A stretch of DNA of 64,000 nucleotides from NCBI RefSeq assembly GCF_001591365.1, contig NZ_BCUT01000002.1:806001-870000 (forward strand), in the 5' to 3' direction. Positions 8,217 to 16,519 of this stretch are shown here, one piece after another. The notes below the pieces were generated by a model that searched no databases, was not told where the DNA came from, and saw only the letters and a list, made by a program, of their open reading frames with translations. This DNA comes from Variovorax paradoxus NBRC 15149 (GTDB taxonomy: Bacteria; Pseudomonadota; Gammaproteobacteria; Burkholderiales; Burkholderiaceae_C). Made by a program: the position numbers and the translations under genes. Each line of letters starts with the position of its first letter. Position 1 is the stretch's first letter.

Positions 8217-9094
8217 CCGGCAGCGGAAGCGCCCGCCACGCGGTCCAGCGCGTCCATCGCATCGGCCGGCAGTTCCAGCTTTGCCGCTGCCAGATTCTCG
8301 CGCAGGTGCGCGACCGACGAGGTGCCGGGGATCAGCAGGATGTTGGGCGAGCGGCGCAGCAGCCATGCCAGCGCCACCTGCATCGGCGTGGCGCCCAGGC
8401 GCTGCGCCACGTCGGAGAGCCCCGAAGACTGCAGCGGGCTGAAGCCGCCAAGGGGAAAGAACGGAACATAGGGAATGCCGTCGCGCGCCAGCGCATCGAT
8501 CAGCGCATCGTCGTTGCGGTGCACGAGGTTGTAGTGGTTCTGCACGCAGGCGATGCGGCAGATGCGGCGGCCTTCGGCCACCTGGGCCGCCGTCACGTTG
8601 CTCAGGCCGACATGGCGCACGAGGCCCTGGCGCTGCAAGTCGGCCAGCGCCGCGAGCGGCGCCTCGATCGAGCCCTCGGCCGGGCCGTGCACGTCGAACA
8701 TGAGGCGCAGGTTCACCACCTCCAGCACCTCCAGGCCCAGGTGGCGCAGGTTGTCGTGCACCGCCTGCGCGAGCTCCGCGGGCGAGAACGCCGGCAGCCA
8801 GCCGCCGGTGCCGTCGCGGCGCGCGCCGATCTTGGTGACGATGACAAGGTCCTTCGGATACGGCGCGAGGGCCTCGCGGATGACCTGGTTGGTGATGTGC
8901 GGGCCGTAGAAGTCGCTGGTGTCGATGTGGTCGACGCCATTCGCGACCGCCTCGCGCAGCACGGCCACGGCCGCCTCGCGGTCCCTGGGCGGGCCGAACA
9001 CGCCGGCACCGGCGAGCTGCATCGCGCCGTAGCCGAGCCGATGGACGGCGCGGTCGCCGAGGGTGAAGGTGCCGGGGGTCTGCGTGCTGGACAT
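8213..9094 (-). CDS. Aldo/keto reductase, YdbC-like
   Basis: A 293-residue NADPH-dependent aldo/keto reductase. HIDTSDFYGPHITNQVI carries the catalytic Asp and Tyr, VTKIGA the Lys. LSNVTAAQVAEG and LIPGTSSVAHLREN are the NADPH-binding segments. The usual catalytic His region (IHWP) is replaced by VVNLRLMFD, as in the E. coli YdbC branch. The start follows AGGAAAGACACC. It is divergent from the LysR gene at 9211, which probably controls it. The last codon and stop run into the 69-bp repeat, so the native C-terminus may have been altered. Confidence 0.9.
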   Translation of the reverse strand: MSSTQTPGTFTLGDRAVHRLGYGAMQLAGAGVFGPPRDREAAVAVLREAVANGVDHIDTSDFYGPHITNQVIREALAPYPKDLVIVTKIGARRDGTGGWLPAFSPAELAQAVHDNLRHLGLEVLEVVNLRLMFDVHGPAEGSIEAPLAALADLQRQGLVRHVGLSNVTAAQVAEGRRICRIACVQNHYNLVHRNDDALIDALARDGIPYVPFFPLGGFSPLQSSGLSDVAQRLGATPMQVALAWLLRRSPNILLIPGTSSVAHLRENLAAAKLELPADAMDALDRVAGASAAG

Positions 9095-9210
9095 GGTGTC
9101 TTTCCTGAAGCGCTGAAGTGGGGGAACGAGGTCGTGAAGCCCAGTCTAGGCAGCGCCTCGCTGCTTGATAACCCACCATAATCGGCACAGCCTGTGCGGA
9201 ATTCCAGACA

Positions 9211-10110
9211 ATGAACGTCGACCTCGGGGATCTGAACGCCTTCGTGGCGGTGGCGGGAGCCAAGGGCTTTCGCGACGGCGCACGCCTGAGCGGCACAAGC
9301 GCTTCGGCCCTGAGCGAAGCGGTGCGCCGGCTGGAGACCGAGCTCGGCGTGCGGCTGCTCCACCGCACGACGCGCAGCGTGCGGCCCACCGAAGCCGGAG
9401 AACGCCTGCTCGAGCGGCTGAGGCCCGCGCTGGCTGAAGTCGGTGCGGCGCTGGACGTGGTGAACGGCTTTCGCGACCGGCCCACCGGCACGCTCAAGCT
9501 CAACGTGCCGATCAGCGCCGCGCGGCTCGTGCTGCCGTCGATCGTGCCGGGCTTTCTTGCGGCCTATCCCGACATCTCGCTCGAAGTGATTGCCGAGGAC
9601 GGTTTTGTCGATGTGCTGGCCGCCGGCTGCGATGCCGGCATCCGCTACGACGAGCGGCTCGAGCAGGACATGGTCGCGGTGCCGATCGGCCCGCGGCTGC
9701 AGCGCTTCGCGGTCGCGGCGGCCCCGGCGTATCTCGATCGGCACGGCCGTCCGCAGCATCCGCGCGAGCTGCTCGGCCATGCCTGCCTGCGCGGGCGCTT
9801 TGCCAGCGGGTCGATGCCTCCATGGGAGTTCGAACGCGACGGCGAAAGCCTGCGCATCGACGTGACGGGACAGCTGATCGTGCGGATCGGCGCGGCGGCC
9901 GATCTCACGGTCGATGCGGCCATCGCCGGTGCCGGCGTGGTCTACCTGTTCGAGGACTGGCTTCGGCCGCATTTCGAAAGCGGCGCGCTCGAGCCGATCC
10001 TGGAGCCCTGGTGGCTGCGCTTCCCGGGCCCGTTCCTCTACTATCCGGGCCGCCGGTTGCTGCCGGCGCCGCTGAGGGCGTTCGTGGATTTCGTACGAAA
10101 TGGTTCGTGA
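9211..10110 (+). CDS. LysR-family transcriptional regulator
   Basis: A 299-residue LysR regulator: winged helix at residues 1-60 (LNAFVAVAGAKGFRDGARLSGTSASALSEAVRRLE), then the periplasmic-binding-protein-like effector domain. FRDRPTGTLKLNVP is the usual link. It is transcribed away from the aldo/keto reductase gene across 116 bp, the standard arrangement in which a LysR protein controls its divergent neighbour and itself. The effector is unknown. Confidence 0.92.
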   Translation: MNVDLGDLNAFVAVAGAKGFRDGARLSGTSASALSEAVRRLETELGVRLLHRTTRSVRPTEAGERLLERLRPALAEVGAALDVVNGFRDRPTGTLKLNVPISAARLVLPSIVPGFLAAYPDISLEVIAEDGFVDVLAAGCDAGIRYDERLEQDMVAVPIGPRLQRFAVAAAPAYLDRHGRPQHPRELLGHACLRGRFASGSMPPWEFERDGESLRIDVTGQLIVRIGAAADLTVDAAIAGAGVVYLFEDWLRPHFESGALEPILEPWWLRFPGPFLYYPGRRLLPAPLRAFVDFVRNGS

Positions 10111-10144
10111 ATCGCGGCACCGTTCAGAAAACGCATTTGCCATC

Positions 10145-10633
10145 ATGAACATCCAGCAAGCACACACCTCGGATGCCGAGGAAATCGCCGCCGTCCTGCA
10201 GGAAGCCGCGCAATGGCTCTCCGATGGCGGCCGGGCGCTGTGGTCCGGTGCGGAGATCGGCCGCGAGCGCGTTCTGCGTGACACGAGCGCCGGGCTTTTC
10301 CATGTCGCACGGGAAGGCGGGCAGTTGGCCGGCGTGATGAAATTCGAGCTGGAGGATCCCATCTTCTGGCCCGAGATCGCACCCGGCACCTCGGCCTTCG
10401 TTCACAAGCTGGCCGTTCGCCGAGCCTGGGCGAAGAAGGGGATTTCGACCGAGCTGCTGTCGTTTGCCCGGGGCCACGCACGGGCTCTGGGCCGGTCCTA
10501 CCTTCGCCTGGACTGCGTCGCGGATCGGCCTGGGCTGCGAAATCTCTATGAGCACTTCGGCTTCGCGCTGCACAGCGTCATTCGGAAGGGCACCGTCTCG
10601 TTCGCGCGATACGAACTCCGCACGACAAAATAG
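10145..10633 (+). CDS. GNAT-family N-acetyltransferase
   Basis: A 162-residue GNAT protein. VHKLAVRRAWAKKGISTELL is the central strand plus acetyl-CoA loop (RRAWAKKG, a variant of the usual R-x-x-G-x-G/A), and LRLDCVADRPGLRNLYEHFGF is motif B. The ATG at 10145 places the family start MNIQQAHTSDAEEIAAVL first. An internal 69-bp part is repeated at 8148-8216. Substrate unknown. Confidence 0.87.
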   Translation: MNIQQAHTSDAEEIAAVLQEAAQWLSDGGRALWSGAEIGRERVLRDTSAGLFHVAREGGQLAGVMKFELEDPIFWPEIAPGTSAFVHKLAVRRAWAKKGISTELLSFARGHARALGRSYLRLDCVADRPGLRNLYEHFGFALHSVIRKGTVSFARYELRTTK

Positions 10634-10660
10634 CCGCGGCACCACCCTTCCGGAGTTTTC

Positions 10661-11305
10661 GTGTACGTCTCCAAACACCACGCGCTGCCCGATCCCGCTG
10701 AAGCCCAGGCACTGATCGAAGCCCACCCGCTGGGCGCATGGGTCGTGCCCGGCAGCGAAGGCCTGGTCGCCAACCATGTGCCCTTTCTGCTGGACAGGTC
10801 GCGCGGCCCGTTCGGAACACTGATGGGCCACGTGTCGCGCGCCAACCCGGTGTGGAAGCTGCTGCCTGCCGCAGGACATTCGGTGGTCATGTTCCAGGGC
10901 CCGCAGTCCTACATCACGCCCGGCTGGTATCCGGGCAAGCAGGCGCACGGAAAGGTCGTGCCGACCTGGAACTACGCCGTCGCCCATGCGCACGGCGTGG
11001 CGCGAGCCATCGACGACGAACACTGGCTGCGCGGCCTGCTGACGCGCCTCACGGCGGCCCATGAGTCCTCGAAGCAGCGGCCCTGGCAAATGACGGACGC
11101 GCCGGCGGATTTCATCGACGGGATGCTGCGCGCCGTGGTGGGCATCGAGATGCCGATCGAGCGGCTGGTCGGCAAGCTCAAGGCGAGCCAGGACGAGGAC
11201 CTGCAGGACAGGCTTGGCACCGTGAACGGGCTGGCCGCCGAAGGCACCGAGAACGCGGCGGCGATGGCGCGCCTCGTCGAACATGCGGCCCGGCAGCAGC
11301 GCTGA
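10661..11305 (+). CDS. PaiB-like FMN-binding negative transcriptional regulator family protein
   Basis: A 214-residue protein of the PaiB (FMN_bind_2) family, with a split-barrel flavin-binding fold. Typical segments are the N-terminal MYVSKHHALPD, ANHVPFLLDRS, GHVSRANPVWKLL, SYITPGWYPGK and VPTWNYAVAHAHG. The start codon is GTG, which gives the conserved MYV beginning. In Bacillus PaiB works with the acetyltransferase PaiA; here a GNAT gene sits 27 bp upstream, so a PaiA/PaiB-like pair is possible but unproved. Confidence 0.88.
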   Translation: MYVSKHHALPDPAEAQALIEAHPLGAWVVPGSEGLVANHVPFLLDRSRGPFGTLMGHVSRANPVWKLLPAAGHSVVMFQGPQSYITPGWYPGKQAHGKVVPTWNYAVAHAHGVARAIDDEHWLRGLLTRLTAAHESSKQRPWQMTDAPADFIDGMLRAVVGIEMPIERLVGKLKASQDEDLQDRLGTVNGLAAEGTENAAAMARLVEHAARQQR

Positions 11306-11315
11306 CGCAACGGCC

Positions 11316-11458
11316 ATGCTGCTGTACCTGCTCGACCTCGCCGGCATCGCGGTGTTTGCCGTCAGCGGCGTGCTGGCGGCGGGCCGTGCGGACCTCGACT
11401 GGCTGGGCGTGGTGGTGATCGCCTCCGTCACGGCCGTGGGCGGCGGCACGCTGCGCGA
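11316..11458 (+). pseudogene. 5' part of a TRIC/UPF0126 (YadS-like) channel gene, split by an insertion
   Basis: The reading frame begins MLLYLLDLAGIAVFAVSGVL and runs to GGGTLRD, the first two helices and the glycine motif of the trimeric intracellular cation channel/UPF0126 family. After base 11458 the sequence leaves the family, and the frame stops at 11472-11474 inside foreign DNA. The missing remainder (LLLDRHPVFWIREVRY...) is found at 37746-38215 in the same orientation. Joining 11316-11454 to 37746-38215 gives 609 bp, 203 codons, in frame. The gene is thus disrupted, and probably non-functional in this genome. Confidence 0.93.
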
Positions 11459-11556
11459 TGCTGTGTGTGAATAAAGTGCGTCGGGAAAACTCTCGCCGCA
11501 AGTCGTTGATTCGAAATCATTTTTCTGAAATTCGCGATTCAACGGAAAGTGCGTCG
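11459..11556 (+). repeat. Left end of the island: outer and inner end repeats
   Basis: The outer repeat reads TGCTG (11459-11463), six variable bases, then AATAAAGTGCGTCGGGAAAA (11470-11489). An inner copy of the core, AAAGTGCGTCG followed by CC, lies at 11546-11558 in the same direction, 76 bp inward. Repeated end sites in direct orientation are what TnsB/TniA-type transposases bind. The AATAAAG box lies 12 bases from the end, as in the Tn7 end TGTGGGCGGACAATAAAG. Confidence 0.75.
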
Positions 11557-11570
11557 CCGTTCTTAGCAAC

Positions 11571-12281
11571 TAATCGCCCTACGCGGTTTCCCAAGTGGCA
11601 ATATTGGGTGACAGCCGCCGCCCTGGCTTCCGCCGTCGCTGTGGGATGGAAGCTGCATGCGTTGCTGTCTAGGTAACGGGGCGCGAGCAGATTTCACTTT
11701 GCCAAGAGTCGATCTCGTTGCCGAAGCCGCCGGAAGCCCGGCCCTCGGTGAAATGCGGCGCAAGTGAACGACGGTGGCGCACGGCGGGTCACCCCGTGGG
11801 CCGGTCCAACGGCTCCGCGAGCTTGCGGCACAGCCAGGCGCGCGGAGTACTTCGTGCCCGCGATCACGGCAACGACAGACCTTGCCGTTGAGGCATAGGG
11901 GCCGGTTTCATCTTCGAAAGCAATGAAGCTTCGGTGCCGCAATCATGTCGGCAAAAGCGGCTCTGTCGAAGTCACAGGCCGTGAACGTGAGAACCTTGAC
12001 TTCGCGGTCGAAGAGTTCTGGGCAGAGATAGTCCGTTACTCTGCTGCCCGTGTGCTTGTGGCGCACGGTCGCGTCGTCGATGGTCGTGCTTTTTTGGGCC
12101 TCAGACCTTCGGGCCTAAGGGTGTCAAGATTTGCGGATATTGCGATGCTGCCGGTTCAGCCGAATATGTAAGCGACGTCGATAAATGCGAATGGACCCAG
12201 ACCTACTGCCACTAAACGCGAATCTGCTGAGGCGCAATGGGCGCGCAAGTTCGAATCCGGCCGTCGCACTCTTGTTGTGCG
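11571..12281. other. No intact gene; small membrane peptide and degraded reading frames
   Basis: An open frame on plus from the island end to 11676 finishes with one possible membrane segment (YWVTAAALASAVAVGW); I cannot say that it is expressed. On minus, 11908-12110 reads protein-like (TTIDDATVRHKHTGSRVTDY) without a proper start, and 11700-11940 contains FEDETGPY, which faintly recalls the DDE region of IS630-type transposases. Neither is long or clear enough to name. The stretch looks like decayed insertion or gene remnants. Confidence 0.35.
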
Positions 12282-12719
12282 CTATCGCGCACCGAGGCGC
12301 TCCGCAACTTCACGCGCACTGAGGTCTCGCACTGCCGCAAGACTTTCGAGTTGTGCTGCCCGCGGACGTGCCTTGCCCTGCTCCCAGTGGTAGATCGTCT
12401 GCCCTGAAACATCCACAAGATGCCCATAGTGCGCGGCGGACAGCCCTAGCTTCGCACGGTGTGCAGCCAACCGCGTGGCGCTGAACCGGCGCTTGGTGCC
12501 AGTGTCAGCTTCATCGGCCGGCGCGGTGCGCGTTGCAGTCTTCGTAACACGACGTAGCTCCCTTTCGAGCGCGCCGACCTGACGACGCAGTTCGGCTATT
12601 GAGGCCCGATGAGCGACCGACGCTTTCTTGAGAGTTTCTATCTCGACGCGCACCTCCTTACGGGCAACGCGGGAGATCTCGGCTTTGAGGATCGAGGCGA
12701 TATTTGGCATGGCGCGCAT
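12282..12719 (-). CDS. XRE-family helix-turn-helix protein with N-terminal coiled coil
   Basis: A 145-residue protein. Residues about 20-62 are charged and heptad-like (ETLKKASVAHRASIAELRRQ), probably a coiled coil. The C-terminal 55 residues form a Cro/CI-type HTH (AHRAKLGLSAAHYGHLVDVSGQTIYHWEQGKARPR). A second start 9 bp inside (12710) is equally possible. Proteins of this layout are small DNA-binding regulators; no operator was identified. It lies near the left end of the island. Confidence 0.8.
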   Translation of the reverse strand: MRAMPNIASILKAEISRVARKEVRVEIETLKKASVAHRASIAELRRQVGALERELRRVTKTATRTAPADEADTGTKRRFSATRLAAHRAKLGLSAAHYGHLVDVSGQTIYHWEQGKARPRAAQLESLAAVRDLSAREVAERLGAR

Positions 12720-13030
12720 TGTGCCTGCTGCGCAATGCTTCTCTCAGCGAGCTTCAGGTTCATTCAAGCAAACGACCTCAACCTGATCCGCCCTCTGTGC
12801 AGTCGCGGACGGACAAACCGCGCGCATCCCGCACCGTGTACTTTCATCTTCAGTTCGTCGATGGCCTTGCGCCGCCGCGGAACTATTGCTGTCCGCTCCG
12901 AGCCTTTTCACCTGTCTTGAAAACATCTTGTGCGTAGCAGTTCGCGGCTCAGGCTAGCAAGTGCGTGTGCTGCTTCGCAGACGACTCATTGACGGCGTCA
13001 CTCCACCCGGTCCCACATCATTGATGCCAG
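12720..13030. other. Non-coding stretch upstream of tetR
   Basis: About 310 bp between the divergently placed XRE and TetR genes. I see no open frame with protein-like composition and no RNA gene. The control elements of the TetR gene lie immediately to its right. Confidence 0.5.
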
Positions 13031-13080
13031 ACATCTATTAGATGTCGATTGACATCCATTTGGATGTTGACTAACATCCA
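13031..13080 (+). promoter_or_regulatory. tetR promoter covered by three overlapping dyads
   Basis: A TTGACA -35 (13049-13054) and TAACAT -10 (13072-13077) are 17 bp apart. Three dyads overlap them: ACATCT-ATT-AGATGT (13031-13045), ACATCCA-TT-TGGATGT (13052-13067) and TGGATGTT-GACT-AACATCCA (13061-13080). The shared half-site is ACATC(C/T). The layout predicts autorepression by the TetR protein encoded 45 bp downstream, probably also covering the GST gene. Confidence 0.7.
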
Positions 13081-13124
13081 ACGACCTGAGCCCCTCGTGC
13101 CTCGCCTACAAGGAAGGGTAGAAA

Positions 13125-13697
13125 ATGAGAAAGTCTCGAGAAGACGCGGCCCAAACTCGCCTTCGCATCATTGAAGCGGCATCTCACGAGTTCCGTCGCA
13201 ACGGCTTCGACGGTACGGGGCTGACCGACCTGATGGCTGCCGCCGGGTTGACACACGGTGGTTTCTATAAGCACTTCTCGTCGAAGGACGAAGTAGCAGT
13301 CGAGGCGTGCACTCGCGCAATTGCCGACGTGCCAGCAGTTGTCGAACAACGAACAGCTATGCAAGCAGGTCGCCCCCTGAACCTCAATAGGGCGATCAAG
13401 AACTACCTTTCCTCGGAACATCTTTCCAATGTGTCTCAAGGGTGTCCGTTTGCCGCGCTTGGCTCAGAACTCAGCCGCGGAAGCCCAGAAGTTCGCGAAG
13501 CCGCTACCGTAGGGTTGAAGGGGGTCGTCGACGCTCTAGCCAAGGAGGGCTTGGCCGGGGGCGACAACGACGCTTGGTCGCGCGCGCTCGGGGTGGCTAC
13601 GTCAATGATTGGCGCACTGACCATGGCTCGCATGGTGGACGACCCGAAGCTTGCAAGTCAGATTCTCTCCGAGGCGCGTTCTCGGCTAAGCACGTAG
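13125..13697 (+). CDS. TetR/AcrR-family transcriptional repressor
   Basis: A 190-residue TetR regulator. The N-terminal HTH is clear (TRLRIIEAASHEFRRNGFDGTGLTDLMAAAGLTHGGFYKHFSSKDEV, residues about 12-56), followed by a helical ligand domain with CPFAALGSEL, typical of the branch that includes the regulator at 40273 in this window. Preceded by a promoter covered with dyads, so autoregulated. The GST gene starts 15 bp downstream and is the likely target, with an electrophile as the likely inducer (inference). Confidence 0.9.
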   Translation: MRKSREDAAQTRLRIIEAASHEFRRNGFDGTGLTDLMAAAGLTHGGFYKHFSSKDEVAVEACTRAIADVPAVVEQRTAMQAGRPLNLNRAIKNYLSSEHLSNVSQGCPFAALGSELSRGSPEVREAATVGLKGVVDALAKEGLAGGDNDAWSRALGVATSMIGALTMARMVDDPKLASQILSEARSRLST

Positions 13698-13712
13698 GCA
13701 TCAGGAGCACGA

Positions 13713-14345
13713 ATGAACATCAACGTGGAACTCTGGGGAGCGCACACGGGAAACTCCCTCAGAGCGGCTATCGCCCTTGAGGAGGCCGGTGTCTCCTATT
13801 CAGTCCGGCGTGTGGATCTACGGGGAGGAGAGCAAAGAACCCCAGAATTTCTTGCCTTAAATCCGGCGGCTCAGGTGCCAGTTCTTATCGAGATGTCTGA
13901 CCAAGCGCGTCTGATTCTTCCGCAATCCAACGCCATCATGTTCTACGCGGCTGCGCGCAGCAACGGTGACCTGCTGCCTGAAGCTGGGAGCACTGCGTAT
14001 TTCGCGGTCTTGGAGAGATTCTTCTACTTTTTGACGGACGTGATTGGTTTCAGCGCGACAGGCTTCTTTCTCAAGAGCCGAGAAATTCCTGGAGGCGATG
14101 TCCTTTATGACCATGTCATCGATCGCGCCACTCAAGCCGAGCGATTTCTCGCAGCGTCTGAATACATGGCGGGCGACAAGTTTTCGATCGCTGACATCGC
14201 GGCGTTTACCATCATCTGGGCGTTCCGGGAACGAATGGATTGGCCGAACGTCCCGCAGTTGCATGAGTGGTATCAGCGAGTCTTGGCACGACCCGCGGTG
14301 CAACGTGGGCTGCACGCGTTCTGCCGGCGCTCCGTTGATCAATAG
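13713..14345 (+). CDS. Glutathione S-transferase-family protein
   Basis: A 210-residue cytosolic GST. The thioredoxin-fold N-domain (residues 1-80) has VELWGAHTGNSLRAAIALEEAG at the catalytic end, the cis-proline segment QVPVL, and PQSNAIM in place of the usual E-S-x-A-I glutathione-binding motif. The helical C-domain has the capping motif FSIADIAAF. The Ser/Thr of TGNS is the likely catalytic residue. AGGAGCACGA precedes the ATG. Paired with tetR in one transcription unit, so probably an inducible detoxification or catabolic enzyme. Confidence 0.88.
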   Translation: MNINVELWGAHTGNSLRAAIALEEAGVSYSVRRVDLRGGEQRTPEFLALNPAAQVPVLIEMSDQARLILPQSNAIMFYAAARSNGDLLPEAGSTAYFAVLERFFYFLTDVIGFSATGFFLKSREIPGGDVLYDHVIDRATQAERFLAASEYMAGDKFSIADIAAFTIIWAFRERMDWPNVPQLHEWYQRVLARPAVQRGLHAFCRRSVDQ

Positions 14346-14779
14346 GCCAATCCTTGGTGAGGAGCACCATATCAATTCGGCGGTCCGATTCGCCGAGTCC
14401 GGTGCCTTTGCTGTAGACCGCGCTTCGCTCGAAGGTACCGTCAAGAACAAATTCGGAGTCCGAGCACCACATTGACATGTGCATGAACACAACGCGTACA
14501 CGGACAGCGATTTCGCTACTTGGCCCAGAAACCAGCCAACCCGAGGCGACCATCTCTCTGTCAAGAATGCTCAAGGAACGCGCCGCGCGCTGAGATCGAG
14601 CAGATTCCCCGCATGGCAGAAATCAACCGCGTTCTGTCATTACTGCCTCACTCCCGGGAGCTATTCTCTCCGACGAGCTGCCTGCCAAGAGAAGGACGGC
14701 GGCCAGAATTCAGTTGTGGTTCGCGATCCTCCCCGAGCGTTGGTCGCAGCGTCATCAACGAACATGACTGGAGTAGAAC
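14346..14779. other. No intact gene; possible decayed coding remnant on minus
   Basis: A minus-strand frame around 14350-14560 reads protein-like (VYSKGTGLGESDRRIDMVLL) but runs antisense into the GST gene and lacks a credible start or length. I cannot assign it. No hairpin terminator is evident after the GST gene. Confidence 0.35.
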
Positions 14780-15376
14780 ATGTGCGATCTCGCGAAATTT
14801 AGATTTCTGAATCTCCCCGGACTCGACGAAGCATCATTGCGCTCGTTGTTCCCTACGTTTGTCCCGATGAAGACACTGGTGGTCTATTGCATCGATCCGC
14901 GAGTGAGTGGGATTCCAAAAGCCGTAGCCGAGCATTTTGGAGATGAGATTTATCCAGGGGAGGTCATTCTTGACGAGTCTGGCAACAAGGTTGGTGCGAC
15001 GACAACGTTGTTTGCCGTAGCAAATGCTGGCGGTCGCGCTATCGGAGCCCTGCAGTCGGTATCGACGATGCAGTACCTATTCAACTTCAAGAACGTCGTT
15101 GTAGTACACCATTCATTCTGTGGCGCGACGTCGTTCACGCCCGAAGGCCTCATTGAGGCGTTTAAAAAGGAAGAAGGTGTTGACATCTCCTCGGCATACG
15201 ACCGAGAAAGTCTCAGCATCGCTGACTACGAGAAGTCGCTTAAGTACGACGTGGCTCTTTTGCGGTCTAACACGGGCGTTCCGAAGCACTTGAATCTCTA
15301 TGGCTTCTTCTACAACATCGATAGTGGTGAACTGGTCGAAGTGGTGCGGGATATCCCCAGCCCGAACCCGACATGA
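14780..15376 (+). CDS. Beta-carbonic-anhydrase-like protein
   Basis: A 198-residue protein with the zinc-binding pattern of beta-carbonic anhydrases: C37-x-D39-x-R41 in VYCIDPR and H111-x-x-C114 in VHHSFCG. The ATTTLFAVANAGGRAIGALQS segment corresponds to the usual RNAGG stretch. The family hydrates CO2 to bicarbonate; the sequence is divergent enough that a related zinc activity is possible. It stands alone in the island between degraded stretches. GGAGTAGAAC precedes the ATG. Confidence 0.8.
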   Translation: MCDLAKFRFLNLPGLDEASLRSLFPTFVPMKTLVVYCIDPRVSGIPKAVAEHFGDEIYPGEVILDESGNKVGATTTLFAVANAGGRAIGALQSVSTMQYLFNFKNVVVVHHSFCGATSFTPEGLIEAFKKEEGVDISSAYDRESLSIADYEKSLKYDVALLRSNTGVPKHLNLYGFFYNIDSGELVEVVRDIPSPNPT

Positions 15377-15705
15377 ACTGATGGGCGCTACTCTGTTAAG
15401 CAGAGTTCACATTCCGCTGGGGCGCCCTTTTCGCAAATCAACCAACGCTCTTGGCTGGTTGGCCCGAACTGGACCACAGATCGATTAGCCATGGCTCGCC
15501 GCATGCGGGAATGGAGGCCGATTCCGGCCAGGACGCGAGCTGCACGTCACTTTCGAATGGGGATGCAAAGACGAGATTCGAGTGGCACCTGACAGCGCGA
15601 ACATATACCATCGGTGAGTGACATCTGCGCCAACGACTTCATCGAATGACGCCGCCGCAACGAGCGATTTTTCCCATTGAAAGTCCGACACCAAAGAGGA
15701 TCCAC
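15377..15705. other. Intergenic stretch with no recognised feature
   Basis: 329 bp without a credible gene. Short frames are present on both strands, but none has a start, length and composition I would defend. The last bases carry the AGAGGA ribosome-binding site of the GNAT gene. Confidence 0.4.
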
Positions 15706-16242
15706 ATGGAAACGCAAGTCTTTGTTCGAGACATTAAGCCTGAGGAGTTTGTGGCGCTTGGGGAACTTCTCGTCGATGTCTATTCGACACTGGTCAACTT
15801 TCCAACGCCTCTCGAACAGCCCGCCTACTATGAAATGCTGAAGGGCATTGGCGAGTTCACGAAAAAGCCAGGTGCAAGGGTGCTCGTCGCACTCTTGGCG
15901 TCCGGGGAACTCGCTGGAGGAGTTGTCTACTTTGGAGATATGAGTCAGTACGGCCCCGCTATCGCAGTGGACGTCAAACAGGCCTCGGGCATCCGCCTCC
16001 TTGGTGTTCATCCCAAGTGCCAGAACATGGGAATCGGCAAGGCGCTCGCGAATGCCTGTATTGCTGCAGCTCGTGAGCAAGCGCATAGCGAAGTCGTCCT
16101 GCACACCACCAAAGCGATGCATACCGCATGGGGGATGTACGAGCGGCTTGGTTTCGCAAGGTCCCCCGACTTAGATTTCCTACAGGGGGAGTTACCGGTT
16201 TTTGGTTTCCGGCTGTCCCTGCGGGAGACGCTGAGAGCTTGA
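15706..16242 (+). CDS. GNAT-family N-acetyltransferase
   Basis: A 178-residue GNAT enzyme. IRLLGVHPKCQNMGIGKALANACI contains the acetyl-CoA loop (QNMGIGKA), and HTTKAMHTAWGMYERLGF is motif B. The start at 15706 follows AGAGGA at 6 bp and begins METQVFVRDIKPEEF, the usual first strand; a longer frame lacks a ribosome-binding site. Substrate unknown. It is one of three GNAT-type genes in the window and not close to the others in sequence. Confidence 0.86.
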   Translation: METQVFVRDIKPEEFVALGELLVDVYSTLVNFPTPLEQPAYYEMLKGIGEFTKKPGARVLVALLASGELAGGVVYFGDMSQYGPAIAVDVKQASGIRLLGVHPKCQNMGIGKALANACIAAAREQAHSEVVLHTTKAMHTAWGMYERLGFARSPDLDFLQGELPVFGFRLSLRETLRA

Positions 16243-16519
16243 TGAAGCTCGCACTCGCACTTCTCGCTATCCACTATCTCGTGCTTGCAGTGGGTCGCAA
16301 CTCTCGAAGCCAAGTCTGAGAATCGCGGGACCTCACGTTGCCGCGCCAAACCGGGCCGCTGCACCGAGCGGCCGGGGCGGCACCCGAAGCGGCAACACTT
16401 TACGCGGTGGCGCAGGCAATTTCCGAGTGACGTATGTGCTGTGCCGTTCGACGTACAGGCGGTCGCGCAAGGTGACGCCGGTCAGCCGCTGTACTAACTG
16501 AGCAGGTTCAAAGCGATCC

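Noticed and set aside
5376..9503. A very long minus-strand open frame (1375 codons)
   Set aside because: It runs antisense to the kinase, AAC(3)-I-like and hypothetical genes, is rich in Arg/His/Gln of the kind produced by GC-rich shadow frames, and contains the real aldo/keto reductase only in another frame.
11694..11942. An IS630-type transposase remnant on minus
   Set aside because: Only a short FEDETG-like match with broken frames; too weak to report as an insertion sequence.
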